Shown: piece after piece, positions 36,101-50,900 of the stretch
How positions within the stretch are numbered: position 1 is the stretch's first letter
How the letters are laid out: the number at the start of each line of letters is the position of its first letter
From: Paragordius varius
Taxonomy: Eukaryota; Nematomorpha
Assembly: GCA_964247055.1 (NCBI GenBank)
Contig: OZ176059.1
Coordinates: forward strand, 3,596,001 to 3,660,000
DNA: 64,000 bases
Direction: 5' to 3'
Notes under the pieces: model-generated
The model's input: only the letters and a program-made list of their open reading frames with translations
What the model was told of the DNA's origin: nothing
Databases searched by the model: none
Translations under genes and position numbers: made by a program

Positions 36101-39100
36101 GCATTATTTACGGTTAATTGTTGAATCCAAAAATACTTTTAATATCGATTTTTTAACACACAATAATGCGACGAGCAAGTATCAATTTAGGATGAATACG
36201 TATTGAAGCTCAAATAAAAGACCAATGTTTTTAGTTGTAAAATTATATTCAAAAACCTGCATATAGACCCAACAATCAAATAAGAATCATTAACCAAATT
36301 AGAACGTATTTAATCAAATTCATTGTGTTAAACATTGCATTATTTACGGTTAATTGTTGAATCCAAAAATACTTTTAATATCAATTTTTTAACACAAATA
36401 ATCAATAATGCGACGAGCAAGTATCAATTTAGGATGAATACGTATTGAAGCTCAAATAAAAGACCAATGTTTTTAGTTGTAAAATTATATTCAAAAACCT
36501 GCATATAGACCCAACAATCCAATAAGAATCATTAACCAAATTAGAACGTATTTTATTAAATTCATTGTGTTAAACATTGCATTATTTACGGTTAATTGTT
36601 GAATCCAAAAATACTTTTAATATCGATTCTTTAACACAAATAATCAATAATCCGACGAGCAAGTATCAATTTAGGATGAATACGTGTTTAGCTCAAATAA
36701 AAGACCAATCTTTATAGTTGTAAAATTATATTTAAAATCCTGCATATAGACCCAACAATCAAATAAGAATCATTAACCAAATTTAAACGTTTTTTATTAA
36801 ATTCATTGTGTTAAACATTGCATTATTTACGGTTAATTGTTGAATCCAAAAATACTTTTAATATCGATTTTTTAACACACAAATATGCGACGAGCAAGTA
36901 TCAATTTAGGATGAATACGTATTGAAGCTCAAATAAAAGACCAATGTTTTTAGTTGTAAAATTATATTCAAAAACCTGCATATAGACCCAACAATCCAAT
37001 AAGAATCATTAACCAAATTAGAACGTATTTTATTAAATTCATTGTGTTAAACATTGCATTTACGGTAGATTGTTGAATCCAAAATATAACCAAATAATCA
37101 ATAATGCGACGAGCAAGTATCACTTTAGGATGAATACGTATTGAAGCTCAAATAAAAGTCCAATGTTTTTAGTTGTAAAATTATATTCAAAATCCTTCAT
37201 ATAGACCCAACAATCAAATAAGAATCCTTAACCAAATTAGAACGTATTTAATTAAATTCATTGTGTTAAACATTGCATTATTTACGGTTAATAGTTGAAT
37301 CCAAAAATACTTTTAATATCAATTTTTCAACACACAATAATGCGACGAGCAAATATCAATTTAGGATGAATACGTATTGAAGCTCAAATAAAAGACCAAT
37401 CTTTTTAGTTGTAAAATTATATTTAAAATCCTGCATATAGACCCAACAATCAAATAAGAATCATTAACCAAATTTAAACGTTTTTTATTAAATTCATTGT
37501 GTTAAACATTGCATTATTTACGGTTAATTGTTGAATCCAAAAATACTTTTAATATCGATTTTTTAACACACAATAATGCGACGAGCAAGTATCAATTTAG
37601 GATGAATACGTATTGAAGCTCAAATAAAAGACCAATGTTTTTAGTTGTAAAATTATATTCAACCTGCATATAGACCCAACAATCAAATAAGAATCATTAA
37701 CCAAATTAGAACGTATTTAATCAAATTCATTGTGTTAAACATTGCATTATTTACGGTTAATTGTTGAATCCAAAAATACTTTTAATATGGATTTTTTAAC
37801 AAACAATAATGCGACGAGCAAGTATCAATTTAGGATGAATACGTATTGAAGCTCAAATAAAAGACCAATGTTTTTAGTTGTAAAATTATATTCAAAAACC
37901 TGCATATAGACCCAACAATCAAATAAGAATCATTAACCAAATTAGAACGTATTTTATTAAATTCATTGTGTTAAACATTGCTTTATTTACGGTTAATTGT
38001 TGAATCCAAAAATACTTTTAATATCAATTTTTTAACACACAATAATGCGACGAGCAAGTATCAATTTAGGATGAATACGTATTGAAGCTCAAATAAAAGA
38101 CCAATGTTTTTAGTAGTAAAATTATATTCAAAAACCTGCATATAGACCCAACAATCAAATAAGAATCATTAACCAAATTAGAACGTATTTAATAAAATTC
38201 ATTGTGTTAAACATTGCATTATTTACGGTAGATTGTTGAATCCAAAATATAACCAAATAATCAATAATGCGACGAGCAAGTATCAATTTAGGATGAATAC
38301 GTATTGAAGCTCAAATAAAAGACCAATGTTTTTGGTTGTAAAATGATATTCAAAATCCTGCATATAGACCCAACAATCAAATAGGAATCATTAACCAAAT
38401 TAGAACGTATTTAATAAAATTCATTGTGTTAAACATTGCATTATTTACGGTTAATTGTTGAATCCAAAAATTCTTTTAATATCGATTCTTTAACACAAAT
38501 AATCAATGATGCGACGAGCAAGTATCAATTAAGGATGAATACGTATTGAAGCTCAAATAAAAGACCAATGTTTTTAGTTGTAAAATTATATTCAAAATCC
38601 TGCATATAGACCCAAAAATTAAATAAGAATCATTAACCAAATTAGAACGTATTTAATCAAATTCATTGTGTTAAACATTGCATTATTTACGGTTAATTGT
38701 TGAATCCAAAAATACTTTTAATATGGATTTTTTAACAAACAATAATGCGACGAGCAAGTATCAATTTAGGATGAATACGTATTGAAGCTCAAATAAAAGA
38801 CCAATGTTTTTAGTTGTAAAATTATATTCAAAAACCTGCATATAGACCCAACAATCAAATAAGAATCATTAACCAAATTAGAACGTATTTAATTAAATTC
38901 ATTGTGTTAAACATTGCTTTATTTACGGTTAATTGTTGAATCCAAAAATACTTTTAATATCAATTTTTAACACACAATAATGCGACGAGCAAGTATCAAT
39001 TTAGGATGAATACGTATTGAAGCTCAAATAAAAGACCAATGTTTTTAGTTGTAAAATTATATTCAAAAACCTGCATATAGACCCAACAATCAAATAAGAA

Positions 39101-39276
39101 TCATTAACCAAATTAGAACGTATTTAATCAAATTCATTGTGTTAAACATTGCATTATTTACGGTTAATTGTTGAATCCAAAAATACTTTTAATATGGATT
39201 TTTTAACAAACAATAATGCGACGAGCAAGTATCAATTTAGGATGAATACGTATTGAAGCTCAAATAAAAGACCAAT

Positions 39277-40098
39277 TTTACCTATAAGATTAATTTTAAA
39301 TCTTTCACATAGACTCTACAAATCAAAAAAGAATCAGTTACGTGCATTATTCGAGGTTGATTGTTAAAATAGAATTCTATAATATAAGAAATGAATAATG
39401 TGAAGCGCAAGTATCATTTTAAAATGACAAATACGTATTTAAGCTCAAATAAAAGACCAATTTTACCTACAAGATTAATTTTCAATCTTTCACATAGACT
39501 CTACAAATCAAAAAAGAATTCGTTACGTGTATTATTTAAAGTTAATTGTTGAATCATAAAATAGAATTATATAATATAAAAAATCAATAATGTTAAGCGC
39601 AAGTATCATTTTAAGACAAATACGTATTTACAAATAAAAGATTAGTATTTTTGCTTATAAGATTATTTTTAAATCCTTCACATACACTCAACAAATCAAA
39701 AAAGAATTGGTTACGTGCATTATTTAAGGTTGATTCTTAAAATAGAATTCTATAATATAAGAAATGAATAATGAGAAGCGCAAGTATCATTTTAAAATGA
39801 CAAATACATATTTAAGCTTAAATAAAAGACCAATGTTTTTACCTGTAACATTATTTTTAAATCCTTCACATAGACTCAACAAATCAAAAAAGAATCAGTT
39901 ACGTGCATTATTTAAGGTTGATTCTTAAAATAGAATTCTATAATATAAGAAATGAATAATGTGAAGCGCAAGTATCATTTTAAAATGACAAATACGTATT
40001 GCTCAAATAAAAGACCAATTTTACCTATAAGATTAATTTTAAATCTTTCACATAGACTCTACAAATCAAAAAAGAGTTGGTTACGTGCATTATTTTTT
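39277..40098 (+). repeat. Satellite family 2, first short segment
   Basis: The array switches from family 1 inside the shared core CTCAAATAAAAGACCAA at about 39277 and continues with family 2 words (TTTTACCTATAAGATTAATT, CACATAGACTCTACAAATCA). These monomers are about 188 bp and mutually more diverged than those further right. Confidence 0.85.
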
Positions 40099-40555
40099 TA
40101 GTTGTAAAATTATATTCAAAATCCTGCATATAGACTCAACAATCAAATAAGATTCATTAACCAAATTAAAACGTATTTATTCATTGTGTTAAACATTGCA
40201 TTATTTGCGGTAGATTGTTGAATCCAAAAATACTTTTAAGATGGATTCTAAAATAAAAATAATCAATAATGCGACAAGCAAGTATCAATTTAGGATGAAT
40301 ACGTATTGAAGTTAAAATAAAAGACCAATGTTTTAGTTGTAAAATTATATTCAAAATCCTGCATATAGACTCAACAATCAAATAAGATTCATTAACCAAA
40401 TTAAAACGTATTTATTCATTGTGTTAAACATTGCATTATTTGCGGCCGATTGTTGAATCCAAAAATACTTTTAAGATGGATTCTATAATAAAAATAATCA
40501 ATAATGCGACAAGCAAGTATCAATTTAAGATGAATACGTGTTTAAGCTCAAAAAA
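40099..40555 (+). repeat. Family 1-like island within family 2, copy 1
   Basis: About two monomers of 235 bp resemble family 1 but carry their own variants: TAGACTCAACAATCAAATAA, TTTGCGGT, TTAAGATGGATTC and GCGACAAGCAAG. The island starts at TTTTTTTAGTTGTAAAATTA right after family 2 GTGCATTATT, and ends around AAGCTCAAAAAAAGACC. The same island recurs at 61101 and 63521. Confidence 0.85.
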
Positions 40556-42606
40556 AGACCCATTTAACCTATGAGATTAATTTTAAATCTTTCAGATAGA
40601 CTCTACAAATCAAAAAAGAATTGGTTACGTGCATTATTTAAGGTTGATTGTTGAATCAAAATCATTATGAATATGAATTCTATACAACAATTCAATAATG
40701 TTAAGAGCAAGTATCATTTTAAGACAAATACGTATTTAAGCTCAAATAAAAGACCAATTTTACCTATAAGATTAATTTTAAATCTTTCACATAGACTCTA
40801 CAAATCAAAAAAGAGTTGGTTACGTGCATTATTTAAGGTTGATTGTTGAATCAAAATCATTATGAATATGAATTCTATACAACAATTCAATAATGTTAAG
40901 AGCAAGTATCATTTTAAGACAAATATGTATTTAAGCTCAAATAAAAGACCAATTTTACCTATAAGATTAATTTTAAATCTTTCACATAGCTACAAATTAA
41001 AAATGAATTGGTTACGTGCATTATTTAAGGTTGATTGTTGAATCAAAATCATTATGAATATGAATTCTATACAACAATTCAATAATGTTAAGAGCAAGTA
41101 TCATTTTAATACAAATACGTATTTAAGCTCAAATAAAAGACCAATTTTACCTATAAGATTAATTTTAAATCTTTCACATAGACTCTACAAATCAAAAAAG
41201 AGTTGGTTACGTGCATTATTTAAGGTTGATTGTTGAATCAAAATCATTATGAATATGAATTCTATACAACAATTCATTAATGTTAAGAAGTATCATTTTA
41301 AGACAAATACGTATTTAAGCTCAAATAAAAGACCAATTTTACCTATAAGATTAATTTTAAATCTTTCACATAGACTCTACAAATCAAAAAAGAATTCGTT
41401 ACGTGCATTATTTAAGGTTGATTGTTGAATCAAAATCATTATGAATTTGAATTCTATACAACAATTCAATAATGTTAAGAGCTAGTATCATTTTAAGACA
41501 AATACGTATTTAAGCTCAAATAAAAGACCAATTTTACCTATAAGATTAATTTTAAATCTTTCACATAGACTCTACAAATCAAAAAAGAGTTGGTTACGTG
41601 CATTATTTAAGGTTGATTGTTGAATCAAAATCATTATGAATATGAATTCTATACAACAATTCAATAATGTTAAGATCAAGTATCATTTTAAGACAAATAC
41701 GTATTTAAGCCTAAATAAAAGACCAATGTTTTTAACTATAAGATTGCATTTTAAAATCCCGCCCATAGACTTTAAAAATCAAAAAAGAATCAGTTACGTG
41801 CATTATTCAAGGTTGATTCTTAAAATAGAATTCTATAATATAAGAATAATGTGAAGCGCAAGTATCATTTTAAAATGACAAATACGTATTTAAGCTCAAA
41901 TAAAAGACCAATTTTACCTATAAGATTAATTTTAAATCTTTCACATAGCTACAAATTAAAAATGAATTGGTTACGTGCATTATTTAAGGTTGATTGTTGA
42001 ATCAAAATCATTATGAATATGAATTCTATACAACAATTCAATAATGTTAAGAGCAAGTATCATTTTAATACAAATACGTATTTAAGCTCAAATAAAAGAC
42101 CAATTTTACCTATAAGATTAATTTTAAATCTTTCACATAGACTCTACAAATCAAAAAAGAGTTGGTTACGTGCATTATTTAAGGTTGATTGTTGAATCAA
42201 AATCATTATGAATATGAATTCTATACAACAATTCAATATTGTGAAGCGCAGGTATCATTTTAAAATGACAAATACGTATTTAAGCTTTAATAAAAGACCA
42301 ATGTTTTTACCTGTAAGATTAATTTTAAATCTTTCACATAGACTCTACAAATCAAAAAAGAGTTGGTTAGGTGCATTATTTAAGGTTGATTGTTGAATGA
42401 AAATCATTATGAATATGAATTCTATACAACAATTCAATAATGTTAAGAGCAAGTATCATTTTAAGACAAATACGTATTTAAGCTTAAATAAAAGACCAAT
42501 GTTTTTACCTGCAAGATTAATTTTAAATCTTTCACATAGACTCTACAAATCAAAAATGAGTTGGTTACGTGCATTATTTAAGGTTGATTGTTGAATCAAA
42601 ATCATT

Positions 42607-45600
42607 ATGAATATGAATTCTATACAACAATTCAATAATGCTAAGAGCAAGTATAATTTTAAGACAAATACGTATTTAAGCCTAAATAAAAGACCAATGT
42701 TTTTACCTATAAGATTGCATTTCAAAATCCCGCCCATAGACTTTAAAAATCAAAAATGAATCAGTTACGTGCACTTTTTAAAGTTAATTGTTGAATCATA
42801 AAATACAATTCTATAATATAAGAAATCAATATTGTTAAGAGCAAGTATCATTTTAAGACAAATACGTATTTAAGCTCAAATAAAAGACCAATTTTACCTA
42901 TAAGATTAATTTTAAATCTTTCACATAGACTCTACAAATCAAAAAAGAATTGGTTACGTGCATTATTTAAGGTTGATTGTTGAACAAAATCATTATGAAT
43001 ATGAATTCTATACAACAATTCAATAATGTTAAGAGCAAGTATCATTTTAAGAAAATACGTATTTAAGCCTAAATAAAAGACCATTGTTTTTACCTATAAG
43101 ATTATTTTTAAAATCCCGCACATAGACTTTACAAATCAAAAAAGAATCAGTTACGTGCATTATTCAAGGTTGATTGTTAAAATAGAATTCTATAATATAA
43201 GAAATGAATAATGTGAAGCGCAAGTATCATTTTAAAATGACAAATACATATTTAAGATCAAATAAAAGACCAATTTTACCTATAAGATTAATTTTAAATC
43301 TTTCACATATACTCTACAAATCAAAAAAGAATTCGTTACGTGTATTATTTAAAGTTAATTGTTGAATCATAAAATAGAATTATATAATATAAAAAATCAA
43401 TAATGTTAAGCGCAAGTATCATTTTAAGACAAATACGTATTTACAAATAAAAGATTAATATTTTTGCCTATAAGATTATTTTTAAATCCTTCACATAGAC
43501 TCAACAAATCAAAAAAGAATTGGTTACGTGCATTATTTAAGGTTGATTCTTAAAATAGAATTCTATAATATAAGAAATGAATAATGTGAAGCGCAAGTAT
43601 CATTTTAAAATGACAAATACGTATTTAAGCTCAAATAAAAGACCAATTTTACCTATAAGATTAATTTTAAATCTTTCACATAGACTCTACAAATCAAAAA
43701 AGAGTTGGTTACGTGCATTATTTAAGGTTGATTGTTGAATCAAAATCATTATGAATATGAATTCTATACAACAATTCAATAATGTTAAGAGCAAGTATCA
43801 TTTTAAGACAAATACGTATTTAAGCTCAAATAAAAGACCAATTTTACCTATAAGATTAATTTTAAATCTTTCATATAGACTCTACAAATCAAAAAAGAGT
43901 TGATTACGTGCATTATTTAAGGTTGATTGTTGAATCAAAATCATTATGAATATGAATTCTAAACAACAATTCAATAATGTTAAGAGCAAGTATCATTTTA
44001 AGAAAATACGTATTTAAGCCTAAATAAAAGACCATTGTTTTTACCTATAAGATTATTTTTAAAATCCCGCACATAGACTTTACAAATCAAAAAAGAATCA
44101 GTTACGTGCATTATTCAAGGTTGATTGTTAAAATAGAATTCTATAATATAAAATGATCAATGTGAAGCGCAAGTATCATTTTAAAATGACAAATACATAT
44201 TTAAGCTTAAATAAAAGACCAATGTTTTTATCTGTAAGATTATTTTTAAATCCTTCACATAGACTCAACAAATCAAAAAAGAATCAGTTACGTGCATTAT
44301 TTAAGGTTGATTCTTAAAATAGAATTCTATAATATAAGAAATGAATAATGTGAAGCGCAAGTATCATTTTAAAATGACAAATACGTATTTAAGCTCAAAT
44401 AAAAGACCAATTTTACCTATAAGATTAATTTTAAATCTTTCACATAGACTCTACAAATCAAAAAAGAGTTGGTTACGTGCATTATTTAAGGTTGATTGTT
44501 GAATCAAAATCATTATGAATATGAATTCAATACAACAATTCAATAATGTTAAGAGCAAGTATCATTTTAAGACAAATACGTATTTAAGCTCAAATAAAAG
44601 ACCAATTTTACCTATAAGATTAATTTTAAATCTTTCACATAGACTCTACAAATCAAAAAAGAGTTGGTTACGTGCATTATTTAAGGTTGATTGTTGAATC
44701 AAAATCATTATGAATATGAATTCTATACAACTATTCAATAATGTTAAGAGCAAGTATCATTTTAAGACAAATACGTATTTAAGCCTAAATAAAAGACCAA
44801 TGTTTTTAACTATAAGATTGCATTTTAAAATCCCGCCCATAGACTTTAAAAATCAAAAAAGAATCAGTTACGTGCATTATTCAAGGTTGATTCTTAAAAT
44901 AGAATTCTATAATATAAGAATAATGTGAAGCGCAAGTATCATTTTAAAATGACAAATACGTATTTAAGCTTAAATAAAAGACCAATGTTTTTACCTGTAA
45001 GATTAATTTTAAATCTTTCACATAGACTCTACAAATCAAAAAAGAGTTGGTTACGTGCATTATTTAAGGTTGATTGTTGAATCAAAATCATTATGAATAT
45101 GAATTCTATACAACAATTCAATAATGTTAAGAGCAAGTATCATTTTAAGACAAATACGTATTTAAGCTCAAATAAAAGACCAATTTTACCTATAAGATTA
45201 ATTTTAAATCTTTCACATAGCTACAAATCAAAAATGAATTGGTTACGTGCATTATTTAAGGTTGATTGTTGAATCAAAATCATTATGAATATGAATTCTA
45301 TACAACAATTCAATAATGCTAAGAGCAAGTATAATTTTAAGACAAATACGTATTTAAGCCTAAATAAAAGACCAATGCTTTTACCTATAAGATTGCATTT
45401 TAAAATCCCGCCCATAGACTTTAAAAATCAAAAAAGAATCAGTTACGTGCACTTTTTAAAGTTAATTGTTGAATCATAAAATACAATTCTATAATATAAG
45501 AAATCAATATTGTTAAGAGCAAGTATCATTTTAAGACAAATACGTATTTAAGCTCAAATAAAAGACCAATTTTACCTATAAGATTAATTTTAAATCTTTC

Positions 45601-47962
45601 ACATAGACTCTACAAATCAAAAAAGAATTGGTTACGTGCATTATTTAAGGTTGATTGTTGAACAAAATCATTATGAATATGAATTCTATACAACAATTCA
45701 ATAATGTTAAGAGCAAGTATCATTTTAAGAAAATACGTATTTAAGCCTAAATAAAAGACCATTGTTTTTACCTATAAGATTATTTTTAAAATCCCGCACA
45801 TAGACTTTACAAATCAAAAAAGAATCAGTTACGTGCATTATTCAAGGTTGATTGTTAAAATAGAATTCTATAATATAAGAAATGAATAATGTGAAGCGCA
45901 AGTATCATTTTAAAATGACAAATACATATTTAAGATCAAATAAAAGACCAATTTTACCTATAAGATTAATTTTAAATCTTTCACATATACTCTACAAATC
46001 AAAAAAGAATTCGTTACGTGTATTATTTAAAGTTAATTGTTGAATCATAAAATAGAATTATATAATATAAAAAATCAATAATGTTAAGCGCAAGTATCAT
46101 TTTAAGACAAATACGTATTTACAAATAAAAGATTAATATTTTTGCCTATAAGATTATTTTTAAATCCTTCACATAGACTCAACAAATCAAAAAAGAATTG
46201 GTTACGTGCATTATTTAAGGTTGATTCTTAAAATAGAATTCTATAATATAAGAAATGAATAATGTGAAGCGCAAGTATCATTTTAAAATGACAAATACGT
46301 ATTTAAGCTCAAATAAAAGACCAATTTTACCTATAAGATTAATTTTAAATCTTTCACATAGACTCTACAAATCAAAAAAGAGTTGGTTACGTGCATTATT
46401 TAAGGTTGATTGTTGAATCAAAATCATTATGAATATGAATTCTATACAACAATTCAATAATGTTAAGAGCAAGTATCATTTTAAGACAAATACGTATTTA
46501 AGCTCAAATAAAAGACCAATTTTACCTATAAGATTAATTTTAAATCTTTCATATAGACTCTACAAATCAAAAAAGAGTTGATTACGTGCATTATTTAAGG
46601 TTGATTGTTGAATCAAAATCATTATGAATATGAATTCTAAACAACAATTCAATAATGTTAAGAGCAAGTATCATTTTAAGAAAATACGTATTTAAGCCTA
46701 AATAAAAGACCATTGTTTTTACCTATAAGATTATTTTTAAAATCCCGCACATAGACTTTACAAATCAAAAAAGAATCAGTTACGTGCATTATTCAAGGTT
46801 GATTGTTAAAATAGAATTCTATAATATAAAATGATCAATGTGAAGCGCAAGTATCATTTTAAAATGACAAATACATATTTAAGCTTAAATAAAAGACCAA
46901 TGTTTTTATCTGTAAGATTATTTTTAAATCCTTCACATAGACTCAACAAATCAAAAAAGAATCAGTTACGTGCATTATTTAAGGTTGATTCTTAAAATAG
47001 AATTCTATAATATAAGAAATGAATAATGTGAAGCGCAAGTATCATTTTAAAATGACAAATACGTATTTAAGCTCAAATAAAAGACCAATTTTACCTATAA
47101 GATTAATTTTAAATCTTTCACATAGACTCTACAAATCAAAAAAGAGTTGGTTACGTGCATTATTTAAGGTTGATTGTTGAATCAAAATCATTATGAATAT
47201 GAATTCAATACAACAATTCAATAATGTTAAGAGCAAGTATCATTTTAAGACAAATACGTATTTAAGCTCAAATAAAAGACCAATTTTACCTATAAGATTA
47301 ATTTTAAATCTTTCACATAGACTCTACAAATCAAAAAAGAGTTGGTTACGTGCATTATTTAAGGTTGATTGTTGAATCAAAATCATTATGAATATGAATT
47401 CTATACAACTATTCAATAATGTTAAGAGCAAGTATCATTTTAAGACAAATACGTATTTAAGCCTAAATAAAAGACCAATGTTTTTAACTATAAGATTGCA
47501 TTTTAAAATCCCGCCCATAGACTTTAAAAATCAAAAAAGAATCAGTTACGTGCATTATTCAAGGTTGATTCTTAAAATAGAATTCTATAATATAAGAATA
47601 ATGTGAAGCGCAAGTATCATTTTAAAATGACAAATACGTATTTAAGCTTAAATAAAAGACCAATGTTTTTACCTGTAAGATTAATTTTAAATCTTTCACA
47701 TAGACTCTACAAATCAAAAAAGAGTTGGTTACGTGCATTATTTAAGGTTGATTGTTGAATCAAAATCATTATGAATATGAATTCTATACAACAATTCAAT
47801 AATGTTAAGAGCAAGTATCATTTTAAGACAAATACGTATTTAAGCTCAAATAAAAGACCAATTTTACCTATAAGATTAATTTTAAATCTTTCACATAGCT
47901 ACAAATCAAAAATGAATTGGTTACGTGCATTATTTAAGGTTGATTGTTGAATCAAAATCATT
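42607..47962 (+). repeat. Higher-order repeat of 2678 bp, two full copies
   Basis: Copy 1 is 42607-45284 and copy 2 is 45285-47962. Every marker repeats at exactly 2678 bp, for example the GCTAAGAGCAAGTATAATTT variant at about 42639, 45317 and 47995. Each unit holds about 14 monomers of mixed types. A third, partial copy continues from 47963 to about 48960 before the order of types changes. The copies look nearly identical over their whole length. Confidence 0.8.
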
Positions 47963-50900
47963 ATGAATATGAATTCTATACAACAATTCAATAATGCTAA
48001 GAGCAAGTATAATTTTAAGACAAATACGTATTTAAGCCTAAATAAAAGACCAATGCTTTTACCTATAAGATTGCATTTTAAAATCCCGCCCATAGACTTT
48101 AAAAATCAAAAAAGAATCAGTTACGTGCATTATTTAAAGTTAATTGTTGAATCATAAAATACAATTCTATAATATAAGAAATCAATATTGTTAAGAGCAA
48201 GTATCATTTTAAGACAAATACGTATTTAAGCTCAAATAAAAGACCAATTTTACCTATAAGATTAATTTTAAATCTTTCACATAGACTCTACAAATCAAAA
48301 AAGAATTGGTTACGTGCATTATTTAAGGTTGATTGTTGAATCAAAATCATTATGAATATGAATTCTATACAACAATTCAATAATGTTAAGAGCAAGTATC
48401 ATTTTAAGACAAATACGTATTTAAGCTCAAATAAAAGACCATTGTTTTTACCTATAAGATTATTTTTAAAATCCCGCACATAGACTTTACAAATCAAAAA
48501 AGAATCAGTTACGTGCATTATTCAAGGTTGATTGTTAAAATAGAATTCTATAATATAAGAAATGAATAATGTGAAGCGCAAGTATCATTTTAAAATGACA
48601 AATACATATTTAAGATCAAATAAAAGACCAAATTTACCTACAAGATTAATTTTCAATCTTTCACATAGACTCTACAAATCAAAAAAGAATTCGTTACGTG
48701 TATTATTTAAAGTTAATTGTTGAATCATAAAATAGAATTATATAATATAAAAAATCAATAATGTTAAGCGCAAGTATCATTTTAAGACAAATACGTATTT
48801 ACAAATAAAAGATTAATATTTTTGCCTATAAGATTATTTTTAAATCCTTCACATAGACTCAACAAATCAAAAAAGAATTGGTTACGTGCATTATTTAAGG
48901 TTGATTCTTAAAATGGAATTCTATAATATAAGAAATGAATAATGTGAAGCGCAAGTATCATTTTAAAATGACAAATACATATTTAAGCTTAAATAAAAGA
49001 CCAATGTTTTTACCTGTAAGATTATTTTTAAATCCTTCACATAGACTCAACAAATCAAAAAAGAATCTGTTACGTGCATTATTTAAGGTTGATTCTTAAA
49101 ATAGAATTCTATAATATAAGAAATGAATAATGTGAAGCGCAAGTATCATTTTAAAATGACAAATACGTATTTAAGCTCAAATAAAAGACCAATTTTACCT
49201 ATAAGATTAATTTTAAATCTTTCACATAGACTCTACAAATCAAAAAAGAGTTGGTTACGTGCATTATTTAAGGTTGATTGTTGAATCAAAATCATTATGA
49301 ATATGAATTCTATACAACAATTCAATAATGTTAAGAGCAAGTATCATTTTAAGACAAATACGTATTTAAGCTCAAATAAAAGACCAATTTTACCTATAAG
49401 ATTAATTTTAAATCTTTCACATAGCTACAAATTAAAAATGAATTGGTTACGTGCATTATTTAAGGTTGATTGTTGAATCAAAATCATTATGAATATGAAT
49501 TCTATACAACAATTCAATAATGTTAAGAGCAAGTATCATTTTAAGAAAATACGTATTTAAGCCTAAATAAAAGACCATTGTTTTTACCTATAAGATTATT
49601 TTTAAAATCCCGCACATAGACTTTACAAATCAAAAAAGAATCAGTTACGTGCATTATTCAAGGTTGATTGTTAAAATAGAATTCTATAATATAAGAAATG
49701 AATAATGTGAAGCGCAAGTATCATTTTAAAATGACAAATACATATTTAAGATCAAATAAAAGACCAATTTTACCTACAAGATTAATTTTCAATCTTTAAC
49801 ATAGACTCTACAAATCAAAAAAGAATTCGTTACGTGTATTATTTAAAGTTAATTGTTGAATCATAAAATAAAATTATATAATATAAAAAATCAATAATGT
49901 TAAGCGCAAGTATCATTTTAAGACAAATACGTATTTACAAATAAAATATTAATATTTTTGCCTATAAGATTATTTTTAAATCCTTCACATAGACTCAACA
50001 AATCAAAAAAGAATTGGTTACGTGCATTATTTAAGGTTGATTAAAATAGAATTCTATAATATAAGAAATGAATAATGTGAAGCGCAAGTATCATTTTAAA
50101 ATGACAAATACATATTTAAGCTTAAATAAAAGACCAATGTTTTTACCTGTAAGATTATTTTTAAATCCTTCACATAGACTCAACAAATCAAAAAAGAATC
50201 AGTTACGTGCATTATTTAAGGTTGATTGTTGAATCAAAATCATTATGAATATGAATTCTATACAACAATTCAATAATGCTAAGAGCAAGTATAATTTTAA
50301 GACAAATACGTATTTAAGCCTAAATAAAAGACCAATGCTTTTACCTATAAGATTGCATTTTAAAATCCCGCCCATAGACTTTAAAAATCAAAAAAGAATC
50401 AGTTACGTGTATTTAAAGTTAATTGTTGAATCATAAAATACAATTCTATAATATAAGAAATCAATATTGTTAAGAGCAAGTATCATTTTAAGACAAATAC
50501 GTATTTAAGCTCAAATAAAAGACCAATTTTACCTATAAGATTAATTTTAAATCTTTCACATAGACTCTACAAATCAAAAAAGAATTGGTTACGTGCATTA
50601 TTTAAGGTTGATTGTTGAATCAAAATCATTATGAATATGAATTCTATACAACAATTCAATAATGTTAAGAGCAAGTATCATTTTAAGACAAATACGTATT
50701 TAAGCTCAAATAAAAGACCAATTTTACCTATAAGATTAATTTTAAATCTTTCACATAGACTCTACAAATCAAAAAAGAATTGGTTACGTGCATTATTTAA
50801 GGTTGATTGTTGAATCAAAATCATTATGAATATGAATTCTATACAACAATTCAATAATGTTAAGAGCAAGTATCATTTTAAGACAAATACGTATTTAAGC

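Larger units (their letters stand above)
16449..39276 (+). repeat. Satellite family 1, 236-bp monomer array
   Basis: About 95 head-to-tail monomers lie here. The usual spacing between successive GGATGAATACGTATTGAAG starts is 236 bp. A 242-bp form has ACACAAATAATCAATAATGC in place of ACACACAATAATGC. Diagnostic variants allow monomer types to be followed: ATATGGATTTTTTAACAAAC; ATATCGATTCTTTAACAC; CCAATCTTTTTAG paired with ACGTTTTTTATTAAATTC; and a 110-bp short monomer. Divergence between types is a few percent and within types close to zero, which indicates recent block amplification. There is no long open frame. The right edge (from about 37060) has more point differences and odd-length monomers, as usual near array ends. 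Confidence 0.95.

Noticed and set aside
16449-39276. CRISPR-like array
   Set aside because: The whole 236-bp unit is repeated with no unique spacers. It is an ordinary satellite in an animal genome.
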